A program made the position numbers and the translations under genes. From Sphaerolaimus hirsutus (taxonomy: Eukaryota; Nematoda; Chromadorea; Monhysterida; Sphaerolaimidae): 64,000 bases of DNA. Below are positions 18,301 through 23,689 of this stretch, one piece after another; the stretch's first letter is position 1; each line of letters opens with the position of its first letter. The DNA lies in the NCBI GenBank assembly GCA_964036195.1, contig OZ038450.1, positions 5,520,701-5,584,700 on the forward strand, in the 5' to 3' direction. Below the pieces are notes generated by a model. The model saw only the letters and a program-made list of their open reading frames with translations, did no database searches and was not told the DNA's origin.

Positions 18301-20239
18301 ACGTAGTCCCAGGTGCCGTTGAGCTCGTGGCAGCGCCTGGTGTAGAGCCCCTGGTCGCACGGCTGCACTTGGAGCCCCCCTGCTTTGGTCACTGGCCACG
18401 TGCCCTCGGCGGCGCAGTCTTGTGTCACTGCGGGGGGGGGGGGGGGGTTGTTTAAAGACGGCCACTATAAATGTTTGCACGTCCACGAGCACAAAAGCCC
18501 TACACACACTACTTGACAACGAAGCCAAATGTCACCTGGTTCAGATACCAAAGCTTGCTGAGGAGAAATATTAAGCATTATTTTATATATACACATATTA
18601 TCCATACTTAGAACATTGCACATATAGTCGGCAGACATGATAGTCTACAAATAGATTTAATTTATGTCTTCGGCTGGCAGACAGCCAACCGAAAACTTAT
18701 GAACCGACTCCCCACTCCACTTCATCCCGACTCGAAACCAGTTCAGTCAGCCGCAGTTCACTGCCGACTGCGATTATGATGTCAGGTTGGAATGTTACCT
18801 CCAGAAAATTGTAGGCTGTAATGTCGCCCGAGTATACCAAAATTTTTTGTCTCAACACTACAGCTTCATTTGCAACTTGATTGAACACTTTTTGCACCTG
18901 GAACATTGTCCGTCGGCTCGTCAACAAGCTTTAAATTGGGATCGGAACCAGTTGACATTTGACGTCTTCGTCAACTAGTATGTGTAGTAACCAAAAACGA
19001 ACCGCAAATGACGTGATCAGTAGCGAGGGCGACCATGGAGTCGTGCCAGGGGCAGTCGCACACGCCCGACGAGTTGCAGAACGACCCGCCCAGGCAGTAC
19101 TCGCCGTGGCTGCAGTCGAAGCCCGCGTACACTTGCTTCCGTAGGCACTCAGAATGGGCGTCCTACATGTAGGGGGGTGGCCCTGTGCACGCTAGTTGAC
19201 AAAGGAGCCATCCAGTTCTAAGTTCCATTCACGTTTTTTTTTGGGGGCAACAAGTTGACAAGTTTCCTGTCTAGGACAAAAAGTCTACTAGTCCATTTGT
19301 TTGTGAGAAGAAATCGACAAGTCCAAAAGTGTTCGAACACCATTGTGAGGTGCTGGAATATGCTATTGAAAAATATTGAATAAGTCCCATTTTTATGGAG
19401 TCATGCTTTTGACTCCAAATGATGCTATTTATATAAGTTGTGCTATTGAATTGACTCCAGCACCATTATTTTGGAGTGGCACTATTGACTCCAAAATTGT
19501 GCCATTTTGGTGTCAGTGGCATCACTCCATGAAAATGGCACCATTATGAAGTCAATAGCACTGCTCCATTAGAATTAAAATGGCCCTATTTTGTATTTAT
19601 TTAAATAGTACCAAGGTAAATTGAGAATACCTTGAGGTAAATTGAGTATGTAGGTTCATTATGCAGATGTTAAATAGTTTACACAGCCAATCTTTGCACA
19701 CTTGGACATCAAAGTCGGCTCAAGAAGTAACAAAAATCGTACAAACCTCTGCCTCAAACCCGAGCACGCAAAAGCACCTGTGCCCATTTCCCTCGTCTCT
19801 GCACTCGGCGTTCGGATCCTGGCACAAACTGTCCGCGCACGGGCTGTTCAACGTGACGTAACAGTTGCTTATGTCCGGTGCGGACCACACACCGGAACCG
19901 AGACATTGGCGCTGTTTGGTGCCCACGTGGCAGTCCAAGGTGACCACCAGCGAGCGGTTGGTCGAGGGCCACGAGCCGTCCTCCGGGCAGGGAGCTCCGT
20001 CCAGGTCGATCACTGTCAACGAGGTGGTCGTGCTCGTGCTGGTCGAGCTGCTCGTGGAGGTCGATGTGGAAGTGCCCGTTGATGTGGAGCTGCTGCTGGA
20101 GCTGGATTCTGACAGAATTTCGGTGCTTTTTTCAATGACGGTTAATGTTTGTGTTGGAAAAACGTATTTATCTAATAAGCTCACCGCAGCGCACCGCCAC
20201 CAGACAACCCAGTAATAACACAGTTACTTTTACATCCAT
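138..20239 (-). CDS. Large secreted EB-module / C-type lectin / hormone-receptor-domain-like protein (partial, 24 exons)
   Basis: Span of a second gene assembled by hand; exons are listed separately. It runs off the left edge. 1,430 codons join in frame. A signal peptide and a Ser/Thr-rich linker are followed by units built from three modules. (a) A Cys/Trp module of the form C..xGxWPxT...C...RxC..GxW...C appears five times. It resembles the second half of the hormone-receptor (HRM) domain of family-B receptors. (b) EB-like modules (CxxGxxC...C...CxC) appear more than a dozen times. (c) Two C-type lectin domains (about 346-495 and 832-965) contain WIGF or WIGY. No transmembrane segment is seen so far, so a secreted, cuticle or matrix role is possible. 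I do not recognise a named family with this order. Confidence 0.78.
318..659 (-). mobile_element. Introner-like element forming intron 23 of the EB/lectin gene
   Basis: The whole intron is one inverted-repeat element. Minus-strand 5' edge GTGCCAGTCCCACACCCTGT, 3' edge ACAGAGTCTGGGACTGCC followed by CCCCAG. The interior is built from TTTTACATGACA/TGTCATGTAAAA blocks and AAGATTTGGATA repeats. The donor GTGCCA is the element end. Confidence 0.75.
660..811 (-). CDS. EB/lectin gene exon 23: EB-like module
   Basis: MLCDPEQMTTCADAKCSCSP... LCLAPGVCTRPHEIYYEQSN. The donor CTG|GTGCCA is the first base set of an inserted element; phase 1 to 0. Confidence 0.76.
1198..1317. repeat. Short copy of the TGTAAAA terminal-repeat family
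   Basis: About 120 bp. Ends GGCACTCCCAGACCCTCTAA and its near reverse complement TTACAGGGTCTGGGAATGGC. Internal TGTAAAATGTCA blocks. Confidence 0.75.
1396..1504 (-). CDS. EB/lectin gene exon 22: EB-like module
   Basis: GKCVCMYPRYHDFLWDMCRV... FGESC. Phase 0 to 1; donor G|GTAAAT. Confidence 0.74.
1850..2004. repeat. GTTGACA inverted-repeat element (MITE-like)
   Basis: Terminal arms of about 40 bp are nearly perfect inverted repeats: CCCACACACGCTAGTTGACA at left, with its complement ending TGTCAACTAGCGTGTGGGG at right. Confidence 0.8.
2096..2232 (-). CDS. EB/lectin gene exon 21: EB-like module
   Basis: GRCQCPPEAPNIYQKTTC... PCSPTAPCDPLKKATCYD. Phase 1 to 0; donor GAT|GTTCGT. Confidence 0.74.
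2591..2745. repeat. Copy of the TGTAAAA terminal-repeat family
   Basis: Left end GGACAGTCCCGGACCCTGTA; right end TTTACACGATCTGAGAATGC. The right end lies about 8 bases from the donor of EB/lectin exon 20. Confidence 0.65.
2753..2911 (-). CDS. EB/lectin gene exon 20: EB-like module
   Basis: GESECYNEACICPTGKTPYM... and CTDGQPCLGGSQCI. The intron before it is 3.2 kb and holds the LINE. Phase 1 to 1; donor G|GTGCGT. Confidence 0.77.
3152..5393 (-). mobile_element. 5'-truncated non-LTR retrotransposon (LINE) insertion
   Basis: A 2.24 kb insertion in the 3.2 kb intron between exons 19 and 20 of the EB/lectin gene. It is flanked by a perfect 10 bp direct repeat AATTGAGCAT (3142-3151 and 5394-5403). 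Its 3' end, read on the minus strand, is a short (GAATT)n tail, typical of LINEs with microsatellite tails. The RT open reading frame fills the 5' part. No endonuclease domain is present, so the copy is truncated at its 5' end. Confidence 0.9.
3519..5387 (-). CDS. Reverse transcriptase of a non-LTR retrotransposon
   Basis: 622 uninterrupted residues. RT blocks in order: LILLHKKGSKSDVNNYRTI, MQGGFRKHKRTTDN, FVDAIKAFDRVPRDRLW (first catalytic Asp), GVRQGCCLSPSLY, and FVDDIVLM (catalytic DD, FVDD in place of YADD), then the GVAISPQKSHVLHF thumb-side block. The Met at 5387 is only six bases from the truncation point, so it is probably internal to a longer ORF2. The lack of stops suggests a recent insertion. 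The clade cannot be fixed by eye. Confidence 0.9.
   Translation of the reverse strand: MTIRSAKREINRLRRRLHEGKILYEEFKTIKLKEKAKMLVAESDAKRDRMKRSLDKELESSGTETDLYKLAKRFREPGIKYAMLQFNSGKVAASIQDLQKILVEFWNRIQCPNPMSADIVDDSCLRNAITSKDKSYLHHDLTLGEVSAACRKLKLRKSSGTTGITHEMLRTPGNHLLEILLSIFNRWFHGEEIPSEAKTCKLILLHKKGSKSDVNNYRTIGLQCNILKLYCSVLNKRLLTAFENCNGFGDMQGGFRKHKRTTDNHIIIQGCLSSGKKLSCCFVDAIKAFDRVPRDRLWRKLTHFGYPKRFVDALELTYDNQKCYLQYAHVTTTLLDYKLGVRQGCCLSPSLYVLYMADLRTSLERTKKGANLEGKWIPAVFFVDDIVLMANNGGDLQALMDVFSEWAWCWGVAISPQKSHVLHFRQTASESNKWKLGYDGNKMPQLVSEVNETKYLGLTITSHRDPFDKQKTLYIQWGHTARVLVAEIAAYSMRLLWATQRLWTLYAMSKVFYGVEIVGLSHLARDKLTSIEMSLYREQMRAPRHLSNRLLAIEADTITTTGWYALRMIQMDEYLRSGKASTTTRIAAQSWAKGQGVTKRKNSIAGRADTAKTWLSISDMDT
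5600..6013. repeat. CCGTATTTCCTCGAAATACCCC terminal-repeat element
   Basis: Left TACCGTATTACCTCGAATTA, right GGGGGTATTTCGAGGTAATA then CGGTA, with internal CCTCGAAATACCCCCC repeats in both orientations. Ends about 100 bp from EB/lectin exon 19. Confidence 0.75.
6117..6367 (-). CDS. EB/lectin gene exon 19: EB-like modules
   Basis: SICTCPLGRHETVGACLRD..., SCLYDQECVAGAEC...CEC, YVGESCAKGEVC. The acceptor follows a C-run. Phase 2 to 1; donor G|GTCAGT. Confidence 0.78.
6411..6688. repeat. CCGTATT-family element, diverged copy
   Basis: GCCGTAAACACTCGAAAAAT at left, GGATTATTCGAGTATATACG at right. Confidence 0.65.
6898..7171 (-). CDS. EB/lectin gene exon 18: EB-like modules
   Basis: GSECTRNLTGNCAHGEQC...CKC and EGESCALGQVCEGDSLC. 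An alternative CTCAG acceptor would start it at 7162, in the same phase. Phase 1 to 2; donor GA|GTGAGT. Confidence 0.77.
7246..7400. repeat. Partial CGGCGGACCGC-family element
   Basis: TATACTCCGCGGACCGCATG followed by AACAGTCCATCATGATG. The other end is not seen. Confidence 0.55.
7531..7721 (-). CDS. EB/lectin gene exon 17: end of second lectin domain, HRM-like module
   Basis: DKLCLSSHSDGKWVTEYC...VICW closes the lectin fold; SFCAQSGAWPRTLTG... starts an HRM-like module. The 5' boundary is uncertain. CTGAG|C at 7721 keeps phase 2. A TTTTACAG inside the element (near 7788) is also in frame and would retain about 20 extra residues. Confidence 0.68.
7722..8154 (-). mobile_element. Introner-like element forming intron 16 of the EB/lectin gene, with coding TSD
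   Basis: Minus-strand edges GTGCCAGCCTCACACCCTGT and ACAGGGTCTGGGACTGCC. Both sides carry the same 10 bp, CCCACCGGGT (plus strand ACCCGGTGGG), and its upstream copy supplies the GT donor. Joining across the element restores the continuous coding order DPTGSLSDKLC of the lectin domain. Confidence 0.78.
8155..8325 (-). CDS. EB/lectin gene exon 16: second C-type lectin domain, middle part
   Basis: DNILSAVGANETSPWDLIWI then GYQADTV...QWYRSNNQ...TWVPWDLDPTG. The donor GG|GTGCCA coincides with the 5' edge of an inserted element. Phase 2 to 2. Confidence 0.78.
8698..8869 (-). CDS. EB/lectin gene exon 15: second C-type lectin domain, N-terminal part
   Basis: STSECNEAETPVDDKYCMV... GRDFCTDLNSMVFAPVTSAQ. 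Its end phase (2, donor CG|GTTGGT) matches exon 6, the equivalent exon of the first lectin domain. Confidence 0.78.
9247..9437 (-). CDS. EB/lectin gene exon 14: EB-like module
   Basis: IGEATEIGCTITLSNHGQSC then ANGELCLDSATC...CQC. Phase 2 to 1; donor G|GTTCGT. Confidence 0.76.
9550..9709. repeat. Copy of the TGTAAAA terminal-repeat family
   Basis: Diverged copy. The right end TTTACAGCGTGAGGGACTGCC is recognisable; the left end is degraded. Confidence 0.55.
9808..9992 (-). CDS. EB/lectin gene exon 13: HRM-like second half and EB-like module
   Basis: DCARSQAAKCERGCNATGGW... then YLDDSCASGEQCAGGSVC...CVC. Phase 0 to 2; donor AC|GTGGGT. Confidence 0.76.
10205..10306 (-). CDS. EB/lectin gene exon 12: HRM-like module, first half
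   Basis: VHNATAGVHLCLPLAQCPRD then GSWLATYAGRPAFK. The acceptor CCCAAG directly follows the inserted element. Phase 0 to 0; donor AAG|GTCGGG. Confidence 0.72.
10307..10710 (-). mobile_element. Introner-like element forming intron 11 of the EB/lectin gene
   Basis: Edges GTGCCAGTCGCACACCCTGT and ACAGGGTCTGGGACTGCC, then CCAAG as acceptor. Interior blocks are shared with the 318-659 and 7722-8154 copies, including the ATAAGATTTGGATAC repeats. Confidence 0.75.
10711..10868 (-). CDS. EB/lectin gene exon 11: EB-like module
   Basis: DAIVASPTAAGKLICTPV... and RCDQGQVCQHGSVC...CRCPVSTER. The donor CGG|GTGCCA lies in the terminal repeat of an inserted element; phase 1 to 0. Confidence 0.76.
11908..12350. 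mobile_element. Second, partial copy of the hAT-like element
   Basis: CAGAGTTGTTGAAAGTACTG at 11908 matches the terminal sequence of the 12575-13091 element and interrupts the first transposase fragment. The other end could not be recognised, so the right limit is approximate. Confidence 0.5.
12575..13091. mobile_element. hAT-like non-autonomous element with 8 bp TSD
   Basis: About 517 bp inserted in the mariner remnant. Ends are CATAGTTGTTAA at the left and CAGAGTTGTTAA (reverse complement) at the right, with subterminal AAAGTAC/GTACTTT repeats. The direct repeat GTTCCCAA lies at 12567-12574 and 13092-13099. An 8 bp duplication with CA-starting ends fits the hAT superfamily. No coding capacity seen. 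Confidence 0.85.
13331..13607. repeat. CGGCGGACCGC inverted-repeat element
   Basis: Ends GCGGCGGACCGCAAAGTATG and ATAGCGTGCGGTCCGCCGAG then TATA. Subterminal TGACGTCA. A TA target site suggests Tc1/mariner-type mobilisation. Confidence 0.78.
13658..13822 (-). CDS. EB/lectin gene exon 10: EB-like modules
   Basis: GLRCVCPVGRYAALN... and YVGETCVHGEACQGDSVC...CSCGAG. Donor G|GTGGGT; phase 1 to 1. A TIR element lies just downstream. Confidence 0.78.
14528..14734 (-). CDS. EB/lectin gene exon 9: HRM-like and EB-like modules
   Basis: YCLADQGWPITLEMN...CDGGMRYRYCQAGARWAL, then SCDYGEKCQAFSEC. Phase 1 to 1; donor G|GTTGGT. Confidence 0.78.
14775..14990. repeat. GTTGACA inverted-repeat element
   Basis: TTAGTTGACATTCGGATGTC at left, mirrored by GTTGACATTCAGAAGTCAAT near the right end. 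A second nested inverted pair (AGAACGATCTCC... GAAGATCGTTCT) lies inside. Confidence 0.65.
15034..15133 (-). CDS. EB/lectin gene exon 8: first C-type lectin domain, C-terminal part
   Basis: EKFHCVKSSRSAEYEWSFDD then CMVTRAAVCW, the conserved last Cys pair of the lectin fold. Phase 0 to 1; donor A|GTGCGT. Confidence 0.75.
15250..15650. repeat. CCGTATT-family element
   Basis: TACCGTATTTCCTCGATATA at left, GTATGTCGAGGAAATACGGT at right. C-rich arms. Confidence 0.78.
15931..16108 (-). CDS. EB/lectin gene exon 7: first C-type lectin domain, middle part
   Basis: VALVGADLKLEDIWIGFRYA... holds the WIG core motif. Calcium-coordinating EPN/QPD and WND motifs are not evident, so carbohydrate binding is doubtful. 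Phase 2 to 0. Confidence 0.8.
16172..16353. repeat. Copy of the TGTAAAA terminal-repeat family
   Basis: Starts GGTGCCAGGTTCTGAGCC and ends TTTTACAGGGTTCGGGACTG. Lies in the intron that splits the first lectin domain, but about 60 bp from the exon. Confidence 0.7.
16751..16922 (-). CDS. EB/lectin gene exon 6: first C-type lectin domain, N-terminal part
   Basis: RCLDSSGVLTDWDNARKSCD...HMATFHSEDEYELFHRHR matches the W..A...C...LA pattern at the start of a lectin domain. Phase 1 to 2, donor AG|GTTACT. Confidence 0.8.
17308..17536 (-). CDS. EB/lectin gene exon 5: EB-like modules
   Basis: ICQCPAGFEPRDD... completes one module; SCAQGETCLGDSVC...CLC is another. Phase 0 to 1, donor G|GTTCGT. Confidence 0.78.
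17705..17849. repeat. Copy of the TGTAAAA terminal-repeat family
   Basis: Left end GGGGCCAGTCTTAGACCCTG, right end GTACAGGGACTGTCCCC, with TGTAAAATGCC blocks between. Confidence 0.7.
17878..18144. repeat. CGGCGGACCGC inverted-repeat element
   Basis: TATACACGGCGGACCGCAAA at left, CATGCGGTCCGCCGGGTATA at right. Its right end is about 54 bp from EB/lectin exon 4. Confidence 0.8.
18198..18427 (-). CDS. EB/lectin gene exon 4: HRM-like and EB-like modules
   Basis: VTQDCAAEGTWPVTKAGG... RRCHELNGTWD... then an EB-like module interrupted at DENDHL. The donor TTG|GTGTGT (phase 0) gives HLICQCPAGF across the junction. The acceptor follows a C-run. Confidence 0.78.
18502..18987. repeat. GTTGACA inverted-repeat element, long copy
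   Basis: Left ACACACTACTTGACAACGAA, right GACGTCTTCGTCAACTAGTA with TGTGTAG. Both arms contain AAATGTCACCTGGTT / AACCAGTTGACATTT. Ends 15 bp from EB/lectin exon 3. Confidence 0.7.
19003..19162 (-). CDS. EB/lectin gene exon 3: EB-like module
   Basis: DAHSECLRKQVYAGFDCSHG... with EYCLGGSFCNSSGVCDC. Acceptor TAG; phase 0 to 1, donor G|GTTCGT. Confidence 0.75.
19330..19600. repeat. Clustered GGAGTCA / TGACTCC short inverted repeats
   Basis: At least eight copies of GGAGT/ACTCC in both orientations alternate with GTGCTATT/AATAGCAC and GGCACCATT. It lies in the intron between EB/lectin exons 2 and 3. Origin unclear. Confidence 0.6.
19747..20108 (-). CDS. EB/lectin gene exon 2: Ser/Thr linker, HRM-like and EB-like modules
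   Basis: Mucin-like Ser/Thr repeats of about 30 residues are likely O-glycosylated. The HRM-like module CPEDGSWPSTN... follows, with a CxDSLC...CFC EB-like module. Acceptor TGTCAG; phase 1 to 0, donor GAG|GTTTGT. Confidence 0.8.
20185..20239 (-). CDS. EB/lectin gene exon 1: start and signal peptide
   Basis: ATG at 20239 opens MDVKVTVLLLGCLVAVRCG, a signal peptide. Donor G|GTGAGC, phase 1. The next intron is only about 76 nt. Confidence 0.8.
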
Positions 20240-20552
20240 TTTAAAAACATCTTTAAAAGGGTAAAACCACAAAAAGGCTTCTTACCTAAAGATGCGCATT
20301 AATAATGCGCCCTGTCAAAAATACAGCCTGGCAACCCGTCGCTTAGCAAGAGCACATCATTGCACCAAGATGGATTAATGCGACATCCAGCCGCAAATCG
20401 AAAATGGGCCAGTATTAAAACATCAGTCTTTGTGCCGTCGGATGCTTAGCAACGAAGAATGGTTGGTAAGAAATGTAATGTGCATAAGTTCAGTGTGCAA
20501 GGCAAAGTCGAGTCGATTAGGATCGGGTAAGGTGACAATTTGGGACCGATTG

Positions 20553-20785
20553 GGCCCCCACACACTGGATGTCAACTGAATTCGTGTCAACTAAATGTCA
20601 ACTGAATTTAAGTGATACTGTGATTTCAACTTATCTATCCGATTGAGCATAGTTAATTTTACATCATGACACTTCATTTTCATTGTTCCTGTTAAGTGTG
20701 ATGCTTTTTACAAACTTCTTGTTTTATTCAATTGACACTGAGTTGACGCGAATTTGCGATGTCAACTAGTGTGTGTGGGCCCATT
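20553..20785. repeat. GTTGACA inverted-repeat element
   Basis: Left ATTGGGCCCCCACACACT, right AGTGTGTGTGGGCCCATT, with GTTGACA repeats inside. Just upstream of the EB/lectin gene start. Confidence 0.8.
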
Positions 20786-22204
20786 CTGCGCGTTTTATTT
20801 TAATTTTGCTGCCTATAATAATTTAATTCAAAATGCTGCTAAACTAATTATGAGTGTCATGTTTTTTCATATATAAATCTAATACGCATTAAGTTTATTT
20901 GACTTTTAAGTTCACTTTCAACATAGAATTGACATGAAGATTTAAATTGTCTGGAAAGATTATCTAGAACTTTGCAAAGTTCGCACCTGAACCAGGCGCT
21001 GACATTCACGGATTGTGACAAGCCGGAAGCAATATATTCATTTGAAAATCCACTCGAATACAGTTTGTATACAAAAAACAAATACAGGTGCATTTCTGTC
21101 ACTCTTTCTCAAAACCCGTCCTACACCGGAAAAAAGTGAAATGTAAAATGAAATAGTAAAAGAAGACAGTTGGGGGTATGGTGTAGAAAAATTCAGTTTT
21201 AAGTGAATTAAGCAGCTTCTAATGATCACACTGAAGCCTGGAAATGCTTTTAATTAGAATCATATTATCACCGCATCACCAGTCAAGGACCACTGTATTT
21301 ACAATAAATATTACAATAATTACATAGGTAAATTGTATTGAAGTAAATAAACAGTTCAATGCAGGTATCCACCATAACGTAGAACAAACGTAAATACTAG
21401 GTAATTATGTACTTTTTCACATATTTTATATACCTAATAACATGTGGCAACCTTTTTGCATAGGCATGGTGACTAAACAAAATGAATGTCCATTAGTCAC
21501 CGACCAAACCACCAGCTAACGTGGCGCTACTAAGACAGATTTGAGTTCGGACGATAAATCACACATCCATTATCCCGCACGTTTTTCCTATGGGGCTATT
21601 TTAGAAATCTAGCTTTTTTAGAAAAAAATATCGCGTATTGATCTGAGATTTTTTGAAAAATTGAATACTTGAATCGAAAATGCAGTAGATTGATATCGAA
21701 AAGCTTTATCCTTCGAACCCAAAGATATAATTACAAAGCAAAGGTGCTAAACTCTAAAATTATTTACATGATCGAGAAGGTAACAAATTACTGGAAGTTC
21801 ATAGTGTAAATAAAAGTTTTAAAATAAAAGCTACGCACTAGAGAAAAGAGAGCAGAAGTAAACCAGGCGAAAAATACTATCCTGAACAAAATTAAAATTT
21901 GAAAAAAACGCAAACGATCTGCCTATAAAATTCGAAATGAAACTGGTTACAATTTCAATCTGAAAACGAAAATTATACTCATTTACAGTACATTTAAATA
22001 CATACATAGTGTCAGGGCGTATTTTACATAGAAAATATTGATTGTACTCGACGAGGTGTTTGGGAAATATCTCGTTGGGTAATATAAATTCACTTTGAAA
22101 TTCAGATAGCAAAAACTGCTATTTTTTATATTTACAACTGTAATGAATTCATCTATTTTTTACAATATGTTTCCCGAACAGCCCAGGGTCAAGAATTTAT
22201 CATG

Positions 22205-22350
22205 TAATCAGGGTCCCGTTTCAGAAGTAGACAAGTGACAAGTATCGGTAAGTAAAATGACAAATTTACAAATTTACTTATCACTGACTAGCCACTTATA
22301 TCTTTACTTACTATTTTACTTGATATTTGTAATTACCACTTGTCCACTTA
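22205..22350. repeat. Inverted-repeat element with AAGTGACAAGT/ACTTGTCCACTT arms
   Basis: AGTAGACAAGTGACAAGTAT at left against ACCACTTGTCCACTTAG at right; AAGTAAAATGACAAATT and complement inside. A related block is at 27740-27970. Confidence 0.55.
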
Positions 22351-22445
22351 GAAAATTGGCACCAGTTTGTGTGCATCTTTATCTCTCAACAACAATAAGG
22401 CACAACCAGTTGGCAGTTTTTTGGGCGTATTTAATGAGGGTGTAC

Positions 22446-22645
22446 TAATACGCACATCTGCCCATTACGCACATTTGCCCGTTTTTTTCACTTGACACTT
22501 TTTCAGTGATTTTCAGATATGAGTTAAGTGAAAAAAAGTTTGTCATTAGTGAACTTTTTTCACTTCACTCATATCTGAAAATCACTTGAAAAAGTGTGAA
22601 GTGGAAAAACGGGCAAATGTGCGTAACGGGCAGATGTGCGTATTA
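22446..22645. repeat. 200 bp near-perfect palindromic element
   Basis: TAATACGCACATCTGCCC at left and GGGCAGATGTGCGTATTA at right. The arms extend almost to the centre (CAGATATGAGTTAAGTG... CACTCATATCTG). Intergenic. Confidence 0.85.
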
Positions 22646-23500
22646 GGCATGCCCCGTATTTAATGTGTGCGGTAATCTTGGTGCATTCACGTGGCAAGAA
22701 AACAATGCGACAAGTGATGGCAAGAGTTGCATATTAGTGAATACGTGGCAAGGCTTAGAAATTCAAACACAATAAGGCAGTATAAAAGAAAGAAAAAAAT
22801 GACCTAAAACAATACGTTATCAAAATTTACCGAAAGAGAAAAATTAAATCAAATGCAAATTGAAAATATTGAATAATGACGCATCAGCGCTTTCACGTGC
22901 AAACACAAATATGTATAGGCGCGTGATCGCGATCAACGTAACATTGATCAAAGATGACAAAAACTTCTGTTGGTAAACAACACACGCGAACCCCCAAAAA
23001 GTATGCAAGGACATTACAAACCGTTCGTGGGCGTGAAAAAGCCTATCTTCATATGACTGTGGGACAGCACCGGTCACAACCTGCACTAACAATGTGCATT
23101 TCAAAGTTACGGATAAACAAAACGCCATACAACAAGAAATATTTCCGAGGCTGCAATACGATGGCACAAGAGAAATTCATTACAATAACAAAGACAAAAA
23201 AAATCAATTTGCATCCCCACTTAAACATATACTCGGCGGACCGCACAGTATGTGCGGAATCCTACTATAAATTATTGAAAATGTTGTGATAAATTTCGCA
23301 ATTAATTATTCCATAGTAACAACGAAATATCATGATAAAAAAACCTGTATAATTTTTGATTCGTCATTCAGATGGGTTACGGTAGGCTCCCACACCAAGT
23401 GCAATATCCGCCGAGCATAAACACACCGAGCACTCATACCCCCACAATTTCCACATCACACCACGTCACACCCCATCAACACATCCCTCTCAGAGCGGCA

Positions 23501-23689
23501 TCAATGCCTCTGCACCTCCCTGGCCTGGGTGTGCACCTGGGTGGCGTGTCCGTAGCGCTGGGTGCCGCCGCGCCCGTCAGGGTCGGGCTCGAAGCCGCGC
23601 TGCTCGCGCACCAACACCTTCTTGTCGAACGTGTCCGCCTCCGACTCGTTGGACACCACCGTCGCGCTGCCGTCGGTCGATTCGCGCTC
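23501..23689 (-). CDS. Receptor exon 49: C-terminus and stop
   Basis: ERESTDGSATVVSNESEADT... ends AREVQRH followed by TGA. Like exon 48 it begins ERE. The acceptor follows a run of C. I could not place a clear polyadenylation signal downstream. Confidence 0.78.
   Translation of the reverse strand, partial: ERESTDGSATVVSNESEADTFDKKVLVREQRGFEPDPDGRGGTQRYGHATQVHTQAREVQRH

Larger units (their letters stand above)
20240..23500. other. Intergenic region between the two genes
   Basis: No coding region that I can support. It holds a GTTGACA element, two palindromic elements and a solo CGGCGGACCGC end near 23230. AT-rich otherwise. It should contain the receptor 3' UTR and the EB/lectin promoter, but no signal is clear enough to mark. 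Confidence 0.6.
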
